Shown: positions 42,018-51,769 of the stretch, in pieces
Numbering within the stretch: the stretch's first letter is position 1
How the letters are laid out: each line of letters starts with the position of its first letter
NCBI GenBank assembly: GCA_937951895.1
Contig: CALFER010000038.1
Coordinates: 1 to 64,000, forward strand
Reading direction: 5' to 3'
Length of the DNA: 64,000 bases
DNA from: an uncultured bacterium
GTDB lineage: Bacteria > CSSED10-310 > CALFER01
Notes under the pieces: model-generated
What the model was told of the DNA's origin: nothing
The model's input: the letters and a program-made list of their open reading frames with translations, nothing else
Database searches by the model: none
Position numbers and translations under genes: made by a program

Positions 42018-42809
42018 ATGTGTACGATCGGTGCGGTCCGGAATGAATCCAACGGAAAATGCTTCTACTTCAAGAATCTCGATCAACCCGACGCGTTCAC
42101 CTTTGCCGAACCGGCCATCGTCCAGGGTCGGCTTCATCGCTATCTGAAGCTCCCGTCCGGCCGCAGCCTGTCGGACAAGGGATCCTGGGCGGGCGTCAAT
42201 GAGCGCGGCCTGGTCGTGCTGGGCGCCGACGGCAACTGCATGCCGAACTACGTCGGCGGCCGCTACGCGAGTCTCAATGAATCGCTGATCGCGTATGAAC
42301 AGGCATTGAGCGAATGCGCGACTGCACCCGAGGCCATGCATCTGATCATGGACCTCTATCAGCAGAAGAACGTCGGCGGCAACGGGGACATCATCCTGGT
42401 CGGTGACGGTCGGGAAGCCATTGCAATGGAATATTCTCCGAACCGCTGGGGGATCCAGTATCGCAACGAAATGCCCTATATGATCCGCACCAACTTCTTC
42501 CTCCTTCTCGACCGCCTCCGCCCGCAACCCGAGGAAAATTCGGTGCATACCTCTTCAGCCATGCGGTATGCGGACGCCATGGGCCATCTTTCGATCCATG
42601 GAAAAAACAGCGAACTCGATGACGTGTTCCGCCTCGTCAGAAGCCATGTGAACGGTCCGAGCGCGCTGAGTATCTGCCGTCACGGCGGCGCCGGTGAATA
42701 TGCGACGCACTGCAGTTTCGTCGCGGAAATAGCACCGTCAGGCATCACAGCGTATGTCGTGGTGAACAACGCGCCTTGCAAGTCCGATTTCAAACGCTAT
42801 ACTTTCTAA
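42018..42809 (+). CDS. C45-type Ntn-hydrolase (acyltransferase/carcinine hydrolase-like)
   Basis: A 263-residue enzyme beginning MCTIGAV. Removal of Met would expose Cys2 as the N-terminal nucleophile, the hallmark of Ntn hydrolases. The next strand (CFYFKNLDQP) and the segment SWAGVNERGLVVLGADGN match peptidase family C45, which includes isopenicillin N acyltransferase, along with related linear-amide hydrolases. The start is fixed by an AGGAGG site at the correct distance; an in-frame ATG further upstream (41958) would bury the nucleophile. It should cleave an amide in a small molecule, with the substrate unknown. It is followed 31 bases later by the phosphohexomutase pair. Confidence 0.85.
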   Translation: MCTIGAVRNESNGKCFYFKNLDQPDAFTFAEPAIVQGRLHRYLKLPSGRSLSDKGSWAGVNERGLVVLGADGNCMPNYVGGRYASLNESLIAYEQALSECATAPEAMHLIMDLYQQKNVGGNGDIILVGDGREAIAMEYSPNRWGIQYRNEMPYMIRTNFFLLLDRLRPQPEENSVHTSSAMRYADAMGHLSIHGKNSELDDVFRLVRSHVNGPSALSICRHGGAGEYATHCSFVAEIAPSGITAYVVVNNAPCKSDFKRYTF

Positions 42810-42840
42810 ATACGCCGATTCACTTCCCGGAGGTCCTGTC

Positions 42841-44646
42841 ATGTTGATTGAATCAATCGATCGCGCACTCGCATCGAACCGAATCTGCAGGGAAAGTCAT
42901 ACCCACCTCACCCGCTGGCTGACCGGACGGGATTTCAGCGAATACTGGCCTGAAATCGAGAGATTGATCCGGAATGAACAATGGGAGGAGTTGGACGATT
43001 CGTTTTACAGAATCATCGAATTCGGAACCGGCGGCCGGCGCGGGCCGCGCGGGGTCGGGCCGAATCGGATCAACCTGAGGACCATCGGGGAGAGCGCGCA
43101 GGGATTATCCGACTACATCCATGCGATCGGCAATCCCTCGCAAGGGGTCGTCGTGTCGTTTGACTCACGGCATATGTCCCGTGAATTCGCCACCGAAGTC
43201 AGTCGCATTCTCGCAGCCAATGACATCCCTGTTTTTCTCTACCGCGACCCGCGCTCGACGCCCCAGTTGAGTTTCTCGATCCGCCATCTCAATGCCCAGG
43301 CCGGCTGCATGATCTCGGCCAGCCACAACCCCCCTCAGGATAACGGCATCAAGGTGTCGTGGGCCGACGGCGGACAGGTGCTTCCCCCTCACGACAAGGG
43401 CATCATTCAAAAGGTGTTGAAGGTCGAGACGATCCGGAGAGCCGATTTTGAACAAGCCGTTCAGGAGGGACGCATCCGGTGGCTCGGTGACGATATCGAT
43501 GCGATCTATCAGAAGAATCTCAGATCACTCACGCTATCCGATGACCGATCCGCGCGCGTCGCTTATTCGCCCCTTCACGGCGTCGGTACGACCAACGTCG
43601 TCACACTGCTCACCTCAATGAAATTCGACCTGGTGACAGTTCCTGAGCAGATGAAGCCGGATCCGGATTTCAGTTCGGTCAAAAATCGTCTGCCGAATCC
43701 CGAGTTGCCGGCGGCGATGGAACGCGTGACGGAACTGGCGGCTCTGACCGGGGCTTCGGTGGCCATGGCGTCGGATCCGGATGCGGATCGACTCGGTGCC
43801 ACAATCCCCTGCCCGGCGTTCGCGGATCCTTCGGGCTGGCTGTTCCTGACCGGCAACCAGATCGGCGCACTGCTGCTCGAACACGTACTCCGGAAACTCA
43901 CGGAGCGCGGCGAACTGCAAGATGGCGCGACGGTCATCAAGACCATCGTCACCACCGACATGCTCGATGCCATCTGTGCCACCTACCACGCGCATCTCAT
44001 CAAGGATCTTCTGGTCGGGTTCAAGTACATCGCCGAGGTTACGGATCACCTCCCCCCTGACCGGCATCTGGTATTCGCAACCGAGGAGAGTCATGGGTAC
44101 AATCGGGGTCTGTTCGTTCGGGACAAGGATTCGGCCCCCCCCGCCATGCATCTCGCGGAACTTGCCTGCGACCTGCACACCCGAGGTAAAACCCTGTACA
44201 CGCACCTGAACGACCTTTATCGGAAATACGGCTACTACTACGAGTTCACGAAATCGGTGTATTATCCCGGGAAAAGCGGCCTGGAAATCATGCTGAATCT
44301 CATGGAAGCACTCAGAAATTCACCCCCCAGCGACATTGCGGGTCATCCGGTCCATCGGGTCATTGACCGCAAGACCAACGAAATCAAGGATCCGGAAACC
44401 GGCAAGACGACGGGGACCGTGGATCAGCACACAGGCAATGTCATGATCTTCCATTTCGACGAGTCCGGCCGGAACCGGGTCACGGCGCGGCCGTCGGGCA
44501 CCGAGCCTAAAATCAAATTCTATGCGCAATTATGGGAACCGATTCCACCCGACACCGACGATCATGATCTCGAGAAAATCAAGGTTGAAATGCACGCACG
44601 GGCGATCGGAATCATCGACGCCGTCTCGACACCGGGAGATCATTGA
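42841..44646 (+). CDS. Phosphoglucomutase/phosphomannomutase
   Basis: A 601-residue alpha-D-phosphohexomutase that shifts phosphate between C1 and C6 of a hexose. The signature loops are complete: substrate entry EFGTGGRRGPRG, catalytic serine Ser161 in MISASHNPPQDNG, metal loop SDPDADR (Asp312, 314, 316), sugar loop EESHGYNRG (about 415-423) and phosphate loop RPSGTEPK (550-557). The length is like the long bacterial and archaeal PGM forms. It has a GGAGG site and a one-base overlap (TGATG) with the next mutase gene, so the two are translationally coupled. Confidence 0.93.
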   Translation: MLIESIDRALASNRICRESHTHLTRWLTGRDFSEYWPEIERLIRNEQWEELDDSFYRIIEFGTGGRRGPRGVGPNRINLRTIGESAQGLSDYIHAIGNPSQGVVVSFDSRHMSREFATEVSRILAANDIPVFLYRDPRSTPQLSFSIRHLNAQAGCMISASHNPPQDNGIKVSWADGGQVLPPHDKGIIQKVLKVETIRRADFEQAVQEGRIRWLGDDIDAIYQKNLRSLTLSDDRSARVAYSPLHGVGTTNVVTLLTSMKFDLVTVPEQMKPDPDFSSVKNRLPNPELPAAMERVTELAALTGASVAMASDPDADRLGATIPCPAFADPSGWLFLTGNQIGALLLEHVLRKLTERGELQDGATVIKTIVTTDMLDAICATYHAHLIKDLLVGFKYIAEVTDHLPPDRHLVFATEESHGYNRGLFVRDKDSAPPAMHLAELACDLHTRGKTLYTHLNDLYRKYGYYYEFTKSVYYPGKSGLEIMLNLMEALRNSPPSDIAGHPVHRVIDRKTNEIKDPETGKTTGTVDQHTGNVMIFHFDESGRNRVTARPSGTEPKIKFYAQLWEPIPPDTDDHDLEKIKVEMHARAIGIIDAVSTPGDH

Positions 44647-46961
44647 TGGATCTTCAGAAGCTCGCGGAAAACGACCTTCTGGGATTCTCTCAGGATTCGG
44701 TCTTCGCCGCGTCCGCCGTCGACCGGTCGCTCGACACACTCCTGAAATCATGGTCGCTCTGTCCCGATGATCTGTTTACCGGAATTCTCAGAACCGCCAC
44801 GGATGACCTGCATCGTCCGAGGCTGTTCGGCACGAGTGGAGTGAGGGGCGTCTATCAGGCGGAAAATCCCCCCGATGCCGTGAACGAATTCATCCGGAAC
44901 AATCGCATCTCACCCCTGCTCGCATACTGCCTGGCCCGTTCGATCACGCGCGTTCTGAGCGAGAATCGCGCCCTGCCGATCTGGGTCGCGTCGGATGTCC
45001 GCGGTTCGAGCCTCTCTCTGATGCTCGCCGTCATCCGCGGCATTGTCGATGAAGGGGGTCGGGCAACCGTCATCGGTGTCGCTCCGACACCGATCTACAC
45101 GCTGAATCACGCAACGGCCACCATCGTCATCACAGCATCTCATAATCCAACGCAGTTCAATGGATTCAAGGTGTTCTTCGGAAATCGCCCCGTGCCGGCC
45201 TCGACCGAGCGTCTCATCGAGGCAAACATGATCGCATTTTCATCGGTCGGCGCTCGGGGATATGCGCGCGCACCCGTTCCGGTCGAGACAGGTACCGACC
45301 CGGTTTCGGTCGCTCCGTTCGAAATCGAACGTCGGTATTTCAATCATCTTCTGAATGTGTCGGTGATCGGCAGATTGCGCATCGAGAGCGGCAGTCGTCT
45401 GGAGAATCGGTTTCTCCCGCTGGATCTCGCATTCGGCTCCGCAGCCTGCCCGATCAACGAATCCGGCTCGATCCAGCGAATCAGTCCGGCGATCGCCCTC
45501 TTCCTGAGTCTCGGAATTCCGATCATCGGGTATGGCTGTGTCCGGAATCCCGATCGAACGAACCTGCGGATCGGAGCCGCGTATGCGTATGGAGAAACGC
45601 CTGAGATTCCCCGCATGGGGGAACTGGCCAAATTCGCTCGTGGTCTGCCCGGTTACGGCGCACCGGCACACCGGATCGCATTTCTTCCACAGGGATTCGC
45701 CGGGAACAACGAGAATCTGGCGGCCCGCCTGATCTCGACACCCGACTCGTCGTCGTTCCGCTCTATCCCCATCCATTTCCCGGACTATCAGGCAGTCGCC
45801 TACGCCGTGACTCTCGATGGACCCGGCATCGATTCACACATTGCCAGCGAGGTGGAAGCCGAGATCATGAAGCGGCAACCGCTGCCCGGCTTGATGGTCG
45901 ATTGCGATGCGGATCGGATTCTGATCACTGCACCGGAAATCTCGAAGTCGGAAATCCCCTATCTCTCAGGCGATGCCATGATCCGTTTCTTCGCTGAAAC
46001 GATGGATCCCGGCGAGTTTTCCGATGTGATTTTCACGGTCGAGAGCGGGATGTCGGTCGAATTTGCGCTATCGAGAACCGCTCAGAGATTGGCGGACCTT
46101 GAACGGGAATCGTTCGACTGCCGGATCGTGACAGTCGGGGATCGTTCGATCATCGATTACATGGCCGCTGCACCATCCGGCCGCTTCCTGGGCGGAGAAC
46201 CTTCCGGCCACATCATTTTCGGGGAATCGAAAGAGGGTCATCTGCAGATCATCGATGACCCGTTCATCACATACCTTCGCCTGATCGATCGTACCGCACA
46301 GGAACGATTCGATCTGGACTGGATTCTGGCACGATTTTTCTGGGATGTGCCTGAGGTGTACTGCGCGCGAAAACCGGATGCCCGGACCGCCCGGGGAATC
46401 TCACTGGAAGAGAAACGAGCGCTCGATCTGTGGAGTTTCGGCCAACCCGGTCATATTTCCGATTACGCCCGCCGGTTCATCCCCGAATACATCGCAATGT
46501 TCTCGGAGGCTTACGCCACTGCCTTTCTCGACAACACTCCTCCTGCCATCGAACTGACGACCTCATGGTTCGGATTGCTGGAAAAGGCGTTCCGGCTGGA
46601 TCCCTCTGTCGAGTTTCTCACGGTGGCGCTGGTTGAATTCCCGGGTGCAGCCCCCCCTGAGAGTCTCCGGGTGGATCTCAGAGTGCCACATGCGCAATGG
46701 GCCGGAATCGATGTGATCCGACTCGAGTTCCATCTCTTGAACGCCGACGGGCCGCCGGTTAAAACAGGCGAAGGCGTGTTCCGGAATTCCGGGACCAGCC
46801 CGAAAAATTCAGGCTACCATAAACTCTGGCCGACGCATCCCACCCGACACATCACCGTCAGTGAGGGCGGTTTGCGTGAAATTCTCGATGGGTTGGCCGC
46901 GAGACGAGCGGACTGGACCGAGCGTTATATCGAAGAGAACCTGCGTATCGATCGCAATTGA
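44646..46961 (+). CDS. Large divergent phosphohexomutase-family protein
   Basis: A 771-residue relative of the preceding enzyme. It keeps FGTSGVRG (61-68), the catalytic serine Ser165 in ITASHNPTQFNG, a metal loop VDCDADR (Asp419, 421, 423) and the sugar loop GGEPSGH (516-522). The usual phosphate-binding RPSGTEP is replaced by FRNSGTSPKNSG (712-723), and about 130 extra residues (210-340) are inserted between the serine loop and the metal loop, with a further C-terminal extension near 570-690. It may act on an unusual sugar phosphate, or be a non-catalytic partner of the first mutase. The ATG at 44646 overlaps the previous stop by one base. Confidence 0.85.
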   Translation: MDLQKLAENDLLGFSQDSVFAASAVDRSLDTLLKSWSLCPDDLFTGILRTATDDLHRPRLFGTSGVRGVYQAENPPDAVNEFIRNNRISPLLAYCLARSITRVLSENRALPIWVASDVRGSSLSLMLAVIRGIVDEGGRATVIGVAPTPIYTLNHATATIVITASHNPTQFNGFKVFFGNRPVPASTERLIEANMIAFSSVGARGYARAPVPVETGTDPVSVAPFEIERRYFNHLLNVSVIGRLRIESGSRLENRFLPLDLAFGSAACPINESGSIQRISPAIALFLSLGIPIIGYGCVRNPDRTNLRIGAAYAYGETPEIPRMGELAKFARGLPGYGAPAHRIAFLPQGFAGNNENLAARLISTPDSSSFRSIPIHFPDYQAVAYAVTLDGPGIDSHIASEVEAEIMKRQPLPGLMVDCDADRILITAPEISKSEIPYLSGDAMIRFFAETMDPGEFSDVIFTVESGMSVEFALSRTAQRLADLERESFDCRIVTVGDRSIIDYMAAAPSGRFLGGEPSGHIIFGESKEGHLQIIDDPFITYLRLIDRTAQERFDLDWILARFFWDVPEVYCARKPDARTARGISLEEKRALDLWSFGQPGHISDYARRFIPEYIAMFSEAYATAFLDNTPPAIELTTSWFGLLEKAFRLDPSVEFLTVALVEFPGAAPPESLRVDLRVPHAQWAGIDVIRLEFHLLNADGPPVKTGEGVFRNSGTSPKNSGYHKLWPTHPTRHITVSEGGLREILDGLAARRADWTERYIEENLRIDRN

Positions 46962-46963
46962 GT

Positions 46964-47728
46964 TTATGGGTTATCGAGCAGGATTTCGGTTCCGGAACGC
47001 CTCAGGATATGACCTTTCGCGTCCAGATAGTAGCGGTCCGGCAATGCGTCGGCGACGCGTTTTCTGAAGCCCTTCACTTTCCATTCCTTCGTGGCCAGCG
47101 CTTCACAGGCAGCCAGTCGGACACGGGGACGTTCAGCGGATTGAATGATCATCTCGAGCAGCGTTTCCCGCGTCGCCTCTTCATTATCCTGTGCCGCGAT
47201 GGCGCTGACGACGGCGATCCGCACATCGTCGTCATCATCTTCCAGGAACGGAGTGATCGCGTCGAGAATCCGGATGTCGTTGAACTCACCGATTTTCTTG
47301 AAGACCTGGATTTTCTTGTCCGGAAACTTCGAGTAAAACACATCGAACGTGGCGATGACATCGAGCAGGATATCGACGAATTCCTCGGAAGTCGTCAATG
47401 ACTCGAGCAGCAGGAGGGGTTTCGCCGCATACTCCTTGTCCTTCAAAAATCGCACGACGGGAGGGATGGACTTGCGGCCGAACTTGAGAATCTGGTCGTA
47501 GGCGAAGGTTTTTTCATCTTCATCCGGGATACCGCCTCCGATCGTGACGGTGAACCGCTGGAGCAGGCAGTAAATGGCCTCTTCGGTGCCGATTTCGGCG
47601 AGAGTCTGCGCGGCGTGGACGCGGGTATCGAGATCCGCGTTTTTATTGATCAGTTTCAGGCCGGCCTTCTGAGTAACGGGGTCACCCGGCGGCAGTTTCC
47701 TGGCTCGGAACAGATCGAACAGCCCCAT
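46964..47728 (-). CDS. HEAT-repeat protein
   Basis: A 254-residue soluble protein made of paired helices typical of HEAT/PBS-lyase-like repeats (LDTRVHAAQTLAEIGTEEAI; IRILDAITPFLEDDDDDVRIAVVSAIAAQ; PRVRLAACEALATKEW). The N-terminus (MGLFDLFRARKLPPG) may be a short docking helix. Such proteins are scaffolds for protein or nucleic-acid binding, with no catalytic activity evident. It is tail-to-tail with the large mutase gene (two-base gap) and lies downstream of upp, probably in one transcript with it. Confidence 0.82.
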   Translation of the reverse strand: MGLFDLFRARKLPPGDPVTQKAGLKLINKNADLDTRVHAAQTLAEIGTEEAIYCLLQRFTVTIGGGIPDEDEKTFAYDQILKFGRKSIPPVVRFLKDKEYAAKPLLLLESLTTSEEFVDILLDVIATFDVFYSKFPDKKIQVFKKIGEFNDIRILDAITPFLEDDDDDVRIAVVSAIAAQDNEEATRETLLEMIIQSAERPRVRLAACEALATKEWKVKGFRKRVADALPDRYYLDAKGHILRRSGTEILLDNP

Positions 47729-47751
47729 GGCTAACCTCCGACTTTCACGAT

Positions 47752-48378
47752 TCAGCGCGTGCCGAACAGGCGATCGCCGGCATCGCCGAGTCCGGGAAGG
47801 ATGTATCCATGTTCATTGAGACGCTCATCGAGAGCCGCGGTGAAGATATCCGCATCCGGATGCTCACGGGCCATCTCGTCGCGGCCTTCCGGAGCGGCAA
47901 CCAGGCAGATCACCTTGATCGTTGTGCATCCCGCGGCTTTCAACATGCGGCAACAGGCGCTGAGTGAGTTTCCGGTTGCGAGCATGGGATCGACGATGAT
48001 GGCGGTCCGTTCGTATATATCCGGATTGAACTTCTTGTAATACTCGACCGGTTGAAGCGTTTCTTCGTTGCGATACATGCCGACGACATTGACACGGGCA
48101 GACGGGATCAGATCGAGAACGCCCTGCATCATTCCCAGACCGGCACGGAGAATCGGCACGACAACGACTTTTTTCCCGGTCAGCTTGTGACATGCGACCG
48201 GTCCGGCCCAGCCATCGATCGTGACCGTAACCAGCGGCAGATCGCGCGTCGCCTCGTACGTCAGCAAACAAGTGATCTCGCGGGTCAACGATCGGAATTT
48301 ACTCGTTTCCGTATCGATTCTCCTCAGAATACTCAGCTTGTGGCGGATGAGCGGGTGATCGACGACATGAAATCCCAT
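47752..48378 (-). CDS. upp: Uracil phosphoribosyltransferase
   Basis: A 208-residue enzyme making UMP from uracil and PRPP in pyrimidine salvage. It shows the family order VVDHPLIRHKLSILR, the flexible segment PILRAGLGMMQGVL, and the PRPP-binding motif IIVDPMLATGNSLSA. The end GYILPGLGDAGDRLFGT is the conserved uracil-binding C-terminus. Length is exactly typical. AAGGAGG precedes the chosen ATG at 48378; the frame extends upstream but lacks a site. Confidence 0.96.
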   Translation of the reverse strand: MGFHVVDHPLIRHKLSILRRIDTETSKFRSLTREITCLLTYEATRDLPLVTVTIDGWAGPVACHKLTGKKVVVVPILRAGLGMMQGVLDLIPSARVNVVGMYRNEETLQPVEYYKKFNPDIYERTAIIVDPMLATGNSLSACCRMLKAAGCTTIKVICLVAAPEGRDEMAREHPDADIFTAALDERLNEHGYILPGLGDAGDRLFGTR

Positions 48379-48467
48379 GATAACCTCCTTCGAACGATTC
48401 GCGCATAACCCATCATACTTTGAGGACAAATGCAATGCAGTCCATCACCCGGCGATCGCTCACCGGT

Positions 48468-48496
48468 TTGATTCGTCCGCGATTTTTCGATATTCT
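48468..48496 (+). promoter_or_regulatory. Promoter of the esterase lipoprotein
   Basis: TTGATT (48468-48473), 17 bp, TATTCT (48491-48496), 36 bp before the start. Four of six at each hexamer with ideal spacing. On the opposite strand ATCATA at 48412-48417 is a likely -10 for upp. Confidence 0.5.
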
Positions 48497-48532
48497 GTGT
48501 TTGTTTTAACCCGATCGAGGAGGCGCATCGAC

Positions 48533-49468
48533 ATGAACAGAAGTTGTTCGACACATCCATTCGCGGGGCGGGCCGTCTTGTGTTTCGTACTGGTCGTGCT
48601 GGTGGCGGGATGTTTCGGCATCCATCGGCGGCTGAGTTACCACGAAACTTACAGCCGATCGGTCGTGGACACCATGAACTATGGTGTTTACACGCCAACC
48701 GGTTGGGATGGAAAAACACCTCTGCCGCTCGTCGTCTTCCTCCATGGCGGCGGCGACGACGAACTCTGCTTCGATCGTCACAAAGCATCGGAAATACTGG
48801 ATCTCTGGATCTCAAAAGGCCTGCTCCCCCCCTTCATCATGCTCGTACCGAACGGCGACATGAGTTTCTGGGTGAACTGGTATGATGGAACGCGCCGATA
48901 CCGGGATTACGTGATGTTCGAGCTGATCCCGAAGATCCGGAACGATTACCCCGTGCTTCCCGGCAGCGAAAATCTCCATATCATGGGTGTGTCGATGGGC
49001 GGATTCGGAGCGATGCACATCGCGATGAATCACTACGATGAGTTCGCTTCGGTGTCGGCACTCAGCGGCCTGCTGTTCGATCCGGATCAGTCGGTCGATT
49101 TCATCAAGCGGTGGCGGAAACTGGGGATCGAACGAATTTTCGGTCCGACGACGGATCGTGCGCGGATCGAGCAGGACAACATTTACACATGGCTGTCGGG
49201 ACCGGACGCCTGCGGTCAACTCAAAATCCTCTTCGGTCCGGCCTCCGAAGATCGCGCGGACGTGATCGACAGCAACCGTCGTCTTCATGAGCATCTCCGG
49301 GCTCGGAATGTGCCGCATGCCTTCGTGACCTTCGAGGGAAAGCACAACTGGTCCACCTGGGGCCGCCTCTACCCGGTCGTCCTCGCATACCAACTCTCGG
49401 GCAGACAAATCCCAATCGAGGAACTTCCGCCTCACCAGAAAATCATGTTCGACCTGGGAATCTTCTGA
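48533..49468 (+). CDS. Lipid-anchored esterase (alpha/beta hydrolase, esterase D type)
   Basis: A 311-residue lipoprotein: signal peptide to LVAGC (Cys27). The alpha/beta hydrolase domain has the oxyanion-hole HGGGDD (about 71-76), the nucleophile Ser154 in GVSMGGFGA and the catalytic His in FEGKHNW (about 276), matching the putative-esterase family (PF00756) that includes feruloyl esterases and esterase D. It should hydrolyse esters, perhaps of polysaccharide side chains, outside the cytoplasmic membrane. GAGGAGG precedes the ATG. The next gene follows 32 bases after the stop. Confidence 0.88.
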   Translation: MNRSCSTHPFAGRAVLCFVLVVLVAGCFGIHRRLSYHETYSRSVVDTMNYGVYTPTGWDGKTPLPLVVFLHGGGDDELCFDRHKASEILDLWISKGLLPPFIMLVPNGDMSFWVNWYDGTRRYRDYVMFELIPKIRNDYPVLPGSENLHIMGVSMGGFGAMHIAMNHYDEFASVSALSGLLFDPDQSVDFIKRWRKLGIERIFGPTTDRARIEQDNIYTWLSGPDACGQLKILFGPASEDRADVIDSNRRLHEHLRARNVPHAFVTFEGKHNWSTWGRLYPVVLAYQLSGRQIPIEELPPHQKIMFDLGIF

Positions 49469-49500
49469 GCCCGCACTCCTCTTTATCCGGAGGTCCTTTC

Positions 49501-50631
49501 ATGAATTCCACCGACTGCATGCAGCGATCCGACACCCGGGTCATATCGATCCTCGAACGGATCTCACAACCCTCCGTTCCTTTTCACGAAACGCGTGTCC
49601 GAAACGAATTGCGATCGATACTCGAACCTCTTACCAACCGGAACACCGTCACGCTGTCCACCGACCGCTACGGCAATCTCATCGCACACTACTGGAACGC
49701 CGGCAGGAATCTCACCCATTCCATCACACTGGCATCCCATATGGACCACCCGGGATTCGTTGTGACAGGAATCACGGGGCAGGAAGCGACCGCCGAGATT
49801 CTCGGAGGATTGCCGCGCGGAGACGCTCTTCGAAACTGTCCGGTTCTCCTGATCGGAAAGGATTGGGAGGGGAAAGGAGTTGTGCTGGGGGAATTACCGG
49901 CGGATTCAGGAACTGTCCGGATCCGATTGGATGATTCGCCGCGACAGCCACCGGATGGGTTGTTTGCCGTTCCGGATCTCACCCGGTTCTCGATCGCCGC
50001 TCCGTTCGTGCACGGACGCGCCATGGATGATCTCGTGGGCTGCGCCATTCAAACCGCGGTATTCGAACAGGCGGTCGAAGCCAATTTACCGATCGACCTG
50101 ACGGTGATCTACCATCGTGCCGAGGAGATCGGGTTCATCGGAGCCCAGGGGGCCTGCGAACTCGGCTCCATTCCCCGCCATTCCATCGTGATATCCCTGG
50201 AAGCCTCGAAGACGCTCGACGGTGCCGCCATGGGAGGGGGCATTGTCGTTCGAACGGGTGACAAGGCTTTTTTGTTCGATCCGAACAGCCAGGCGCTTCT
50301 GGATGATGCGGCAGCGAAGTTGGCGGAACGAGGGATCCGGACACAGAGACGACGCATGGACGGCGGCACCTGTGAGGCATCGTTGTTCTGGGCGCACGGA
50401 TATGATGTCACGGCAATCGCGGTCCCGCTTCTGAACTATCACAATCACGGTGACGGAACGGTTGCGCCGGAAGCCGTAACCATTTACGATCTCAATGCAG
50501 GCGTCGAACTGCTGACCTGCGCGCTCGATCTTCTGCCGCAGCGGCGACGTGCATCCCGCGAAGCACTCAGAAGCGACGTCCGGAATCATTTCAACCGGGT
50601 TCGAGATCGTTTACTCTCAGCGGAGGCGTAG
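49501..50631 (+). CDS. M42-like metallopeptidase
   Basis: A 376-residue cytosolic aminopeptidase-like protein. Metal-binding elements in order are ASHMDHPG, HGRAMDDLVG (bridging Asp), HRAEEIGFIGA (catalytic Glu and ligand Glu), SLEASK and LNYHNHGD with the last His ligand. The inserted domain between the first His and RAMDD (70-175) is as in tetrahedral M42 peptidases. It likely trims peptides. It overlaps the next gene by one base (TAGTG). Its link to polyamine metabolism, if any, is not known. Confidence 0.87.
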   Translation: MNSTDCMQRSDTRVISILERISQPSVPFHETRVRNELRSILEPLTNRNTVTLSTDRYGNLIAHYWNAGRNLTHSITLASHMDHPGFVVTGITGQEATAEILGGLPRGDALRNCPVLLIGKDWEGKGVVLGELPADSGTVRIRLDDSPRQPPDGLFAVPDLTRFSIAAPFVHGRAMDDLVGCAIQTAVFEQAVEANLPIDLTVIYHRAEEIGFIGAQGACELGSIPRHSIVISLEASKTLDGAAMGGGIVVRTGDKAFLFDPNSQALLDDAAAKLAERGIRTQRRRMDGGTCEASLFWAHGYDVTAIAVPLLNYHNHGDGTVAPEAVTIYDLNAGVELLTCALDLLPQRRRASREALRSDVRNHFNRVRDRLLSAEA

Positions 50632-51725
50632 TGATCATGGAGAACATCAAGCGAGACTTCAGAGACGGCGAGGGATTGATTCCACTCAAGCCGATCGATC
50701 TGAAAGCGATCCGGTCGTTCAGGGACATGATCGAGGCGATGGGGCAGACGGCTTTTTCCGGAAGGCAACTCGGTCGGGCCTATGAGATTCTGGTCGAGCT
50801 GTTCACGCAACCCGATGCATTGGTCATCATGACGCTGAGCGGAGCCCTGACGGTGGCCAAGCAGGGGCGCATCATCTGCGATCTGATCGACCGTGGGTGT
50901 GTGGATGTCATCGTCGCGACCGGCGCGCTCATGACGCATGGTCTCATCGAAGGAATGGGTGTCTCCCATTTCATGATGGACAATACCGACGACAAGACCG
51001 CGTATGAGATGGGCTACAACCGGGTGTACGACACGATCGAACTCGAACAGTCGTTTCAATCCGTCGAGAACATGATCGGCGACCACATCACACGCCTCAT
51101 CCCGGCGCTCGATGGCGTGACACCTCCCTCGGGATCAGCAGATTTCTGCAGGCGGATCGGCGAATTGTGCATCGAGAAATTCCCGCAGGATCGCAGTATT
51201 TTCGCGTCCGCAGCACGGACTGGTATTCCCATTTACATTCCGGCGTTCACAGATTGTGAACTGAGCATGGATTTATGTTTTCAGAGCATCAAGCACCGGG
51301 TTGGCCCTGTGGCCGAGCCGTTCGATCCCGGCATCCCTCTGCTCCCGTACAACCCGTTCGCGGATCTGATCGATTTTGCCCGGAGAATCTACGCCCACAC
51401 CGGCACTCTCGGCATCTTCACGCTCGGAGGCGGCGTTCCCCGCAACTGGGCCCAGCAGATCGCTCCGTTTTTCGACATCATGCATAATCACGGCTTCCCG
51501 CTCGAACGCCGCCTGTTCAGCCGGGGTGTGCGGATCTGCCCCGAACCGGTGCATTGGGGCGGATTGAGCGGCTGCACGTATCGTGAGGGGGTGTCGTGGG
51601 GAAAATTCCTGCCCGAGGAAGAGGGGGGGCGCTATGCCGAGGTGCCCGCAGAGGTCACGTCTGTGCTCCCGCTTCTGATCAAGGCCGTATTCGAGAGAAT
51701 GGACGAGATCGCCAGACAGCGATGA
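50631..51725 (+). CDS. Deoxyhypusine synthase-like enzyme
   Basis: A 364-residue member of the deoxyhypusine synthase family. The active-site lysine is present (Lys325 in GVSWGK), as are the NAD-binding LGGGVPRNWAQQ and the entry IMTLSGALTVAKQGR. Bacteria lack the eIF5A substrate, and bacterial homologues are believed to transfer an aminobutyl group to a polyamine or agmatine, giving homospermidine or an analogue. The adjacent arginine decarboxylase and agmatinase genes fit that role. The start is GTG at 50631 (GGAGG four bases before) or ATG at 50637; the sequence does not decide. Confidence 0.88.
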   Translation: MIMENIKRDFRDGEGLIPLKPIDLKAIRSFRDMIEAMGQTAFSGRQLGRAYEILVELFTQPDALVIMTLSGALTVAKQGRIICDLIDRGCVDVIVATGALMTHGLIEGMGVSHFMMDNTDDKTAYEMGYNRVYDTIELEQSFQSVENMIGDHITRLIPALDGVTPPSGSADFCRRIGELCIEKFPQDRSIFASAARTGIPIYIPAFTDCELSMDLCFQSIKHRVGPVAEPFDPGIPLLPYNPFADLIDFARRIYAHTGTLGIFTLGGGVPRNWAQQIAPFFDIMHNHGFPLERRLFSRGVRICPEPVHWGGLSGCTYREGVSWGKFLPEEEGGRYAEVPAEVTSVLPLLIKAVFERMDEIARQR

Positions 51726-51740
51726 TCCTTGATTTATTTC

Positions 51741-51769
51741 TTGAATTCGCAACGCATTGGCTATATCGT
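51741..51769 (+). promoter_or_regulatory. Promoter of the pdaD-speB pair
   Basis: TTGAAT (51741-51746), 17 bp, TATCGT (51764-51769), in the 88-base gap before pdaD. The same spacing and TTGA/TAT pattern occurs at other promoters of this window. Confidence 0.45.
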
